In this document: one piece after another, positions 59,140 to 64,000 of the stretch
How positions within the stretch are numbered: the stretch's first letter is position 1
Layout of the letters: each line of letters starts with the position of its first letter
DNA from: Novosphingobium sp. RL4
Lineage (GTDB): Bacteria; Pseudomonadota; Alphaproteobacteria; Sphingomonadales; Sphingomonadaceae
DNA: 64,000 nt
Direction of reading: 5' to 3'
Assembly: GCF_035658495.1 (NCBI RefSeq)
Contig: NZ_CP141944.1
Coordinates: 522,001-586,000, forward strand
Made by a program: the position numbers and the translations under genes
Notes under the pieces: generated by a model
Database searches by the model: none
What the model was told of the DNA's origin: nothing
What the model saw: the letters and a program-made list of their open reading frames with translations, nothing else

Positions 59140-59257
59140 GCGTTCTTCTTCTGCTGGAAACCCATGTCGCACCATGGGCATTCCTAGCAGCGGGGCGCGC
59201 AGGAGCGCCGTCGCAAATTGTCGCGGATCGTAACCGGGTGGACGCCGGACGCCGGCG

Positions 59258-59731
59258 TCACTTCAGGGTTTCGAGGTAGTCTATGACTTCCTTGCGCTTT
59301 TCAGGGTTCGGCACGCCGATCACCATCTTCGTGCCCGGCACCATCTTCATCGGCCCTTGCAGCCAGGTGTCGAGTGACTGGCGATCCCAGGTCACGCCGG
59401 AATTCTTCAGGGCGGGGCTGAAGTTGTAGCCCGGAACGTCGCCCGCCCTGGTCCCGACGATGCCGAACAGCGAGGGGCCGACCCCGTTCTTGCCCGGCTC
59501 CACCGAATGGCACGAACGGCAGGTCGCGAAGGCCGCAGGAGGCTGGGATGTGGGCGCCGAGGCGGAAGCCGGGGCCGATGTAGAAGCCGGAACGGCAGCA
59601 GCCGGTGAAGTTTCTTCGGCCGGTTCCGCGGCCTTGCCCTGTTCGCCGCCCGAACCGCCGCAACCGCCCAGCATGGCAAGCGGCACCGCAAGGGGCAGCG
59701 CAAGGGCAAGGGGGAGGGCCCTGAACTTCAT
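59258..59731 (-). CDS. class I cytochrome c lipoprotein
   Basis: 157 residues. Lipobox LGGC with C24, then an Ala/Pro/Ser-rich linker to about residue 65, then the haem site CRSCH (72-76) and a Met ligand in MVPGTKMVIGV near residue 135. It ends in EVIDYLETLK, the usual last helix. Likely a membrane-tethered electron carrier in the periplasm. It shows no close neighbour oxidase. Divergent from the MATE exporter gene. Confidence 0.92.
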   Translation of the reverse strand: MKFRALPLALALPLAVPLAMLGGCGGSGGEQGKAAEPAEETSPAAAVPASTSAPASASAPTSQPPAAFATCRSCHSVEPGKNGVGPSLFGIVGTRAGDVPGYNFSPALKNSGVTWDRQSLDTWLQGPMKMVPGTKMVIGVPNPEKRKEVIDYLETLK

Positions 59732-59862
59732 GCATTCTCTCCTGTGGGACGGCTCTTTTCAAGGTCATGGGTCTCGAATATTCTATTTTATAGCAATTCA
59801 TCGAGACTTGAAGCGAATAGTGCTTTCGTCCCACAATTCCAGCGCCTATCGCCGGGCCGACA

Positions 59863-61242
59863 ATGGCGACGCATCATCTTCCTTCGACTTTCCGGGCCGA
59901 ACTGGCCGCTACCCTGCGCCTTGCGGGGCCGCTGGCGCTCGCCAACCTGCTGCAGATGGCGGTCTTCGCCACCGACGTGATCTTCGTGGCCCGTCTCGGC
60001 CAGCAATCGCTGGCGGCGTCCAGCCTTGCCATCGCCATCGTTGCGCTGATGATGATGGGGATCAACGGCGTGACCAGCGCCGTGGCGCCGCTGATCGCCG
60101 CCGAAATCGGCCGCCGCCGCCATGCCGTGCGCGAAGTGCGGCGCTCGGCACGCATGGCACTGTGGGTGGCGGCGATGTTCAGCCTTGGCGCCATCGCCCT
60201 TTCGCACCTCGGCGAACTGCTGATGACGGCGACCGGGCAGGACCCCGAAGTCTCCGTCCTGTCGGCGGCGTTCCTCAAGGTCGTGTCGCTCGCGGTATTG
60301 CCGATGACGATCGCCAACGTCCTGCGCACTTTCGTTTCGGCGCTCGGGCGGCCGATCTTCGCGACGATGATAACGGCCCTTGCGATCGCCGTGAACGCAG
60401 CAGGGAACTACGTGCTGGTGTTCGGCCATTTCGGCTTTCCCGCGCTGGGCCTGACGGGCTCGGCGATCGCCAGCATCACCACCGCCTGCGCGACGGTGCT
60501 GGCCTATGTCGTCGCCATCCGCGCCGATCGGCGGTTGCGGCGCTATCATGTGCTGGGACGGCTGTGGCGGCCCGAATGGCAGCGACTGCGCCAGATCCTC
60601 GCGCTCGGCCTGCCGATCGCGGCCACCCTCATCGCCGAGGGCGGCCTGTTCAGCGGCGCGGCCTTCCTGATGGGCCGCATCGGCGAGGCGCAACTGGCCG
60701 CGCATACCGTGGCGCTTCAGATCGCCGCCTTCGCGTTCCAGGTGCCGTTCGGCGTAGGGCAGGCGGCGACGATCCGGGTCGGCTATCATTACGGCGCAGG
60801 CAATCGCGGCGGCGTGGGCCGGGCGGGCTGGGCGGCGATCACCGTCGCGATGATCTTCATGGTCATCTCCGCCTCGACGATGCTGCTGGCGCCGCGATTC
60901 ATCCTCTCGGCCTATGTCGACGTGACGGCGCCGCAGAACGCCGTCCTCGTGCACTTTGCGCTCGATTTCCTGTTCGTGGCGGCGATATTTCAGCTTACCG
61001 ACGGCCTGCAGGCCGTGGCGGCAGGCGCGCTGCGCGGCATCCAGGATACCCGCGTGCCGATGGCGATCGCCCTGTTCGGATACTGGGCCGCAGGTTTCGC
61101 CACTTCGGCGGTGCTGGGCCTCTACACCGGGCTGGAAGGCGTGGGTGTGTGGATCGGTCTCGCAGTGGGGCTGACGGTGGCCGCGGTCCTGCTGCTGGCG
61201 CGCTGGCACTGGCGCGACGAGTTCCATCTCGACCGGGTGTAA
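59863..61242 (+). CDS. MATE family multidrug efflux transporter
   Basis: 459 residues, about twelve membrane spans in two homologous halves. The N-terminal LRLAGPLALANLLQMAVFATDVIFV is the NorM start (span 1-2), with the QQSLAASSLAIAI region; the second half begins LALGLPIAATLIAEGGLF. MATE proteins expel cationic drugs using Na+ or H+. ATG 59863 is the family start; a frame open from 59460 on another strand context is not used. Convergent with nothing; groES follows on the same strand with its own promoter. Confidence 0.93.
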   Translation: MATHHLPSTFRAELAATLRLAGPLALANLLQMAVFATDVIFVARLGQQSLAASSLAIAIVALMMMGINGVTSAVAPLIAAEIGRRRHAVREVRRSARMALWVAAMFSLGAIALSHLGELLMTATGQDPEVSVLSAAFLKVVSLAVLPMTIANVLRTFVSALGRPIFATMITALAIAVNAAGNYVLVFGHFGFPALGLTGSAIASITTACATVLAYVVAIRADRRLRRYHVLGRLWRPEWQRLRQILALGLPIAATLIAEGGLFSGAAFLMGRIGEAQLAAHTVALQIAAFAFQVPFGVGQAATIRVGYHYGAGNRGGVGRAGWAAITVAMIFMVISASTMLLAPRFILSAYVDVTAPQNAVLVHFALDFLFVAAIFQLTDGLQAVAAGALRGIQDTRVPMAIALFGYWAAGFATSAVLGLYTGLEGVGVWIGLAVGLTVAAVLLLARWHWRDEFHLDRV

Positions 61243-61298
61243 CCGTCTCGTCTCATCCCGCGCCCATACCGGGTGAGAATTTTTTGGAGGCGACCTGC

Positions 61299-61327
61299 TT
61301 GACGGCGCCTGCGGCGGGAACCATATC
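61299..61327 (+). promoter_or_regulatory. groESL promoter
   Basis: TTGACG (61299-61304), 17-base spacer, CATATC (61322-61327). It also partly fits alphaproteobacterial heat-shock sigma-32 sites (CTTG...CCATAT). Confidence 0.55.
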
Positions 61328-61335
61328 CACGCCCG

Positions 61336-61362
61336 TTGGCACTCTCCAACCTTGAGTGCCAA
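61336..61362 (+). promoter_or_regulatory. CIRCE element (HrcA operator)
   Basis: TTGGCACTC-N9-GAGTGCCAA, perfect nine-base inverted repeat with the canonical nine-base spacer; consensus is TTAGCACTC-N9-GAGTGCTAA. It overlaps the predicted transcription start of groESL, so HrcA should repress it outside heat stress. Confidence 0.95.
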
Positions 61363-61400
61363 TCCAGTTTCTTGCCCTTTTAGTTCGTAGGGAGAATCCC

Positions 61401-61688
61401 ATGACTTTCCGCCCGCTGCACGACCGTGTTCTCGTGCGCCGCGTCGAGGCCGAAGAAAAGACGGCCGGTGGCATCATCATCCCCGACAGCGCCAAGGAAA
61501 AGCCGGCTGAAGGCGAAATCGTCGCCGTCGGCACCGGCGCCCGCGCCGAAAACGGCACCATCACTCCGCTCGACGTTGCCGTTGGCGACCGCGTGCTGTT
61601 CGGCAAGTGGTCCGGCACCGAAGTCAAGGTCGGCGGTGAAGACCTGCTGATCATGAAGGAATCGGACATCCTCGGCGTTATCGGCTGA
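61401..61688 (+). CDS. groS: co-chaperonin GroES
   Basis: 95 residues. [20 protein letters not shown] at the start, the mobile loop [15 protein letters not shown] segment (here [16 protein letters not shown], residues 18-35), and the C-terminal [14 protein letters not shown]. It caps the GroEL ring. ATG 61401 follows AGGGAG. First gene of the operon, 48 bases before groEL. Confidence 0.98.
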   Translation: MTFRPLHDRVLVRRVEAEEKTAGGIIIPDSAKEKPAEGEIVAVGTGARAENGTITPLDVAVGDRVLFGKWSGTEVKVGGEDLLIMKESDILGVIG

Positions 61689-61697
61689 GCATTCTGA

Positions 61698-63380
<1,683 letters not shown>

Positions 63381-63406
63381 AGCGCTCACGTCACCGACGC
63401 GAATTG

Positions 63407-63439
63407 GGGCCGGAAGGAGCGATCCTTCCGGCCCTTTTT
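63407..63439 (+). terminator. groESL terminator
   Basis: Perfect 12-base stem (63407-63418 with 63423-63434), GCGA loop, TTTTT (63435-63439). Confidence 0.95.
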
Positions 63440-63602
63440 CGTTTTGCGATTCAAAACGGATGGATTCGTTCATCTGAGCGACAGGATTTTACGATTCCAA
63501 GCAATTGCCCGCATGGGTCATGCATTTCGTCGCGCGAGGCTGGCGTTTTATCTCGTTCGGCGTAACTCTCGGGAACATGTACAAGAACAGGGTGGGATCT
63601 GC

Positions 63603-64000
63603 ATGATCGGGGCAGAGAAACTCCTCTCGCGGGGCGGCAATGCACCGCGACGCTTCCTTCAGGCCGCGGCCGCGATGGCGCTAGCCGCGTTTTCCTTGGC
63701 GCCTGCCCATGCGGGCTCCATCAACGATGTGCAGGATTCGTTCGATTCGGTCTTCGGCACCGAACAGCGTGCACCGCGAACCTATTCGAGCGATTTCGGC
63801 AAGCAACTGGCCGCCGTGGCGGAAGCCTCGCAGGGGCGTATCGGCGTTGCCGCGATGGACCTTTCCAGCGGCCGCATGGTGGACGTGCTGGGGAACCAGC
63901 GTTTCCCGATGGCCAGCACCAGCAAGATCGCCATCGCCGCGACGTTCCTCGAAGGCGTGGACAAGGGCAAGTGGACGCTTTCCAGCGAATTTCCGCTGAT
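63603..64000 (+). CDS. class A beta-lactamase-like serine hydrolase, N-terminal part
   Basis: First 132 codons; continues beyond the window. Signal region 1-37 with NAPRRFLQAAAAMALAAFSL, possibly a twin-arginine signal, cleaved after HAG-like AHA. The start of the penicillin-binding fold follows (LAAVAEASQGRIGVAAMDLS, then FPMASTSK): the SxxK catalytic motif is S105-T-S-K108. Whether it is an active lactamase needs the SDN, E166 and KTG motifs, which are outside. Start ATG 63603 has GGTGGGAT upstream. It follows groESL after its terminator. Confidence 0.8.
   Translation, partial: MIGAEKLLSRGGNAPRRFLQAAAAMALAAFSLAPAHAGSINDVQDSFDSVFGTEQRAPRTYSSDFGKQLAAVAEASQGRIGVAAMDLSSGRMVDVLGNQRFPMASTSKIAIAATFLEGVDKGKWTLSSEFPL

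Noticed and set aside
63565..63600. Possible LexA box upstream of the beta-lactamase-like gene (two GAAC motifs)
   Set aside because: The spacing is eight bases, not the seven of the alphaproteobacterial GTTC-N7-GTTC site.

Overview
The window is a stretch of high-GC alphaproteobacterial chromosome, most likely from the order Sphingomonadales and close to Novosphingobium or Sphingobium. This rests on recognised proteins (a CtrA master regulator, malic enzyme with a fused phosphotransacetylase-like tail, DUF2975/XRE pair, small sphingomonad-type conserved proteins, exosortase-associated glycosylation genes) and on the strong G/C bias at third codon positions. No sequence search was run. I see no transposase, prophage, CRISPR array, rRNA or plasmid function. 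One tRNA is present. The large ORFs lying antisense to mutS, maeB, rpoB, rpoC and groEL are shadows of that codon bias.

Layout. 1-6.8 kb: start of gltB (cut by the window edge), an acidic membrane protein, an exosortase-type glycosyltransferase, then a divergent small ORF and an O-glycosylation ligase, followed by ctrA. 7-16.2 kb: trmB, maeB, mutS, two small conserved proteins, a 3-hydroxyacyl-CoA dehydrogenase, a cobalamin adenosyltransferase, a HIG1-like protein and gluQRS. 16.2-16.5 kb: a non-coding strip with a helically phased array of DnaA-box-like sites. 16.5-24 kb: HNH nuclease, dicarboxylate symporter, glmM, DUF1272, thiD, LOG protein, LD-carboxypeptidase and an FNR-type regulator. 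24-37 kb: rplJ-rplL on the minus strand, a DUF2975/XRE module, a proline/alanine-rich membrane protein, then rpoB-rpoC on the plus strand under their own promoter. 37-53 kb: an unrecognised secreted protein, ispG, zntB, an eight-gene overlapping minus-strand operon (DUF4129, DUF4350, MoxR, DUF58, SpoIIM, RDD, two GNATs), pheA, a membrane cytochrome c, a hydrolase-rlmE-ppx operon and tRNA-Gln. 53-64 kb: a 55-residue zinc-ribbon-like protein, a possible small RNA, a PilZ protein, divergent hemN/ompW with two FNR-like boxes, a MarR-GNAT fusion, a Met/Gln-rich exported protein, an intradiol dioxygenase-like lipoprotein, a cytochrome c lipoprotein, a MATE exporter, groESL with a CIRCE operator, and the start of a class A beta-lactamase-like gene.

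How the parts connect. Several genes form regulatory or functional sets: CtrA half-sites lie in front of ctrA itself; the FNR-type sensor at 23.2 kb has plausible targets at 55.4-55.5 kb between hemN (anaerobic haem synthesis) and ompW; HrcA/CIRCE controls groESL; the XRE regulator probably acts on the AT-rich inverted repeats at 26.4 kb. The ribosomal-protein and RNA-polymerase halves of the usual rplJL-rpoBC cluster are separated and divergently oriented. Best candidates for something undescribed: the phased DnaA-box array (16344-16429), the orphan exosortase-type glycosylation pair, the overlapping MoxR/DUF58 envelope operon, the DUF2975/XRE module and the minus-strand small RNA candidate near 53.7 kb.
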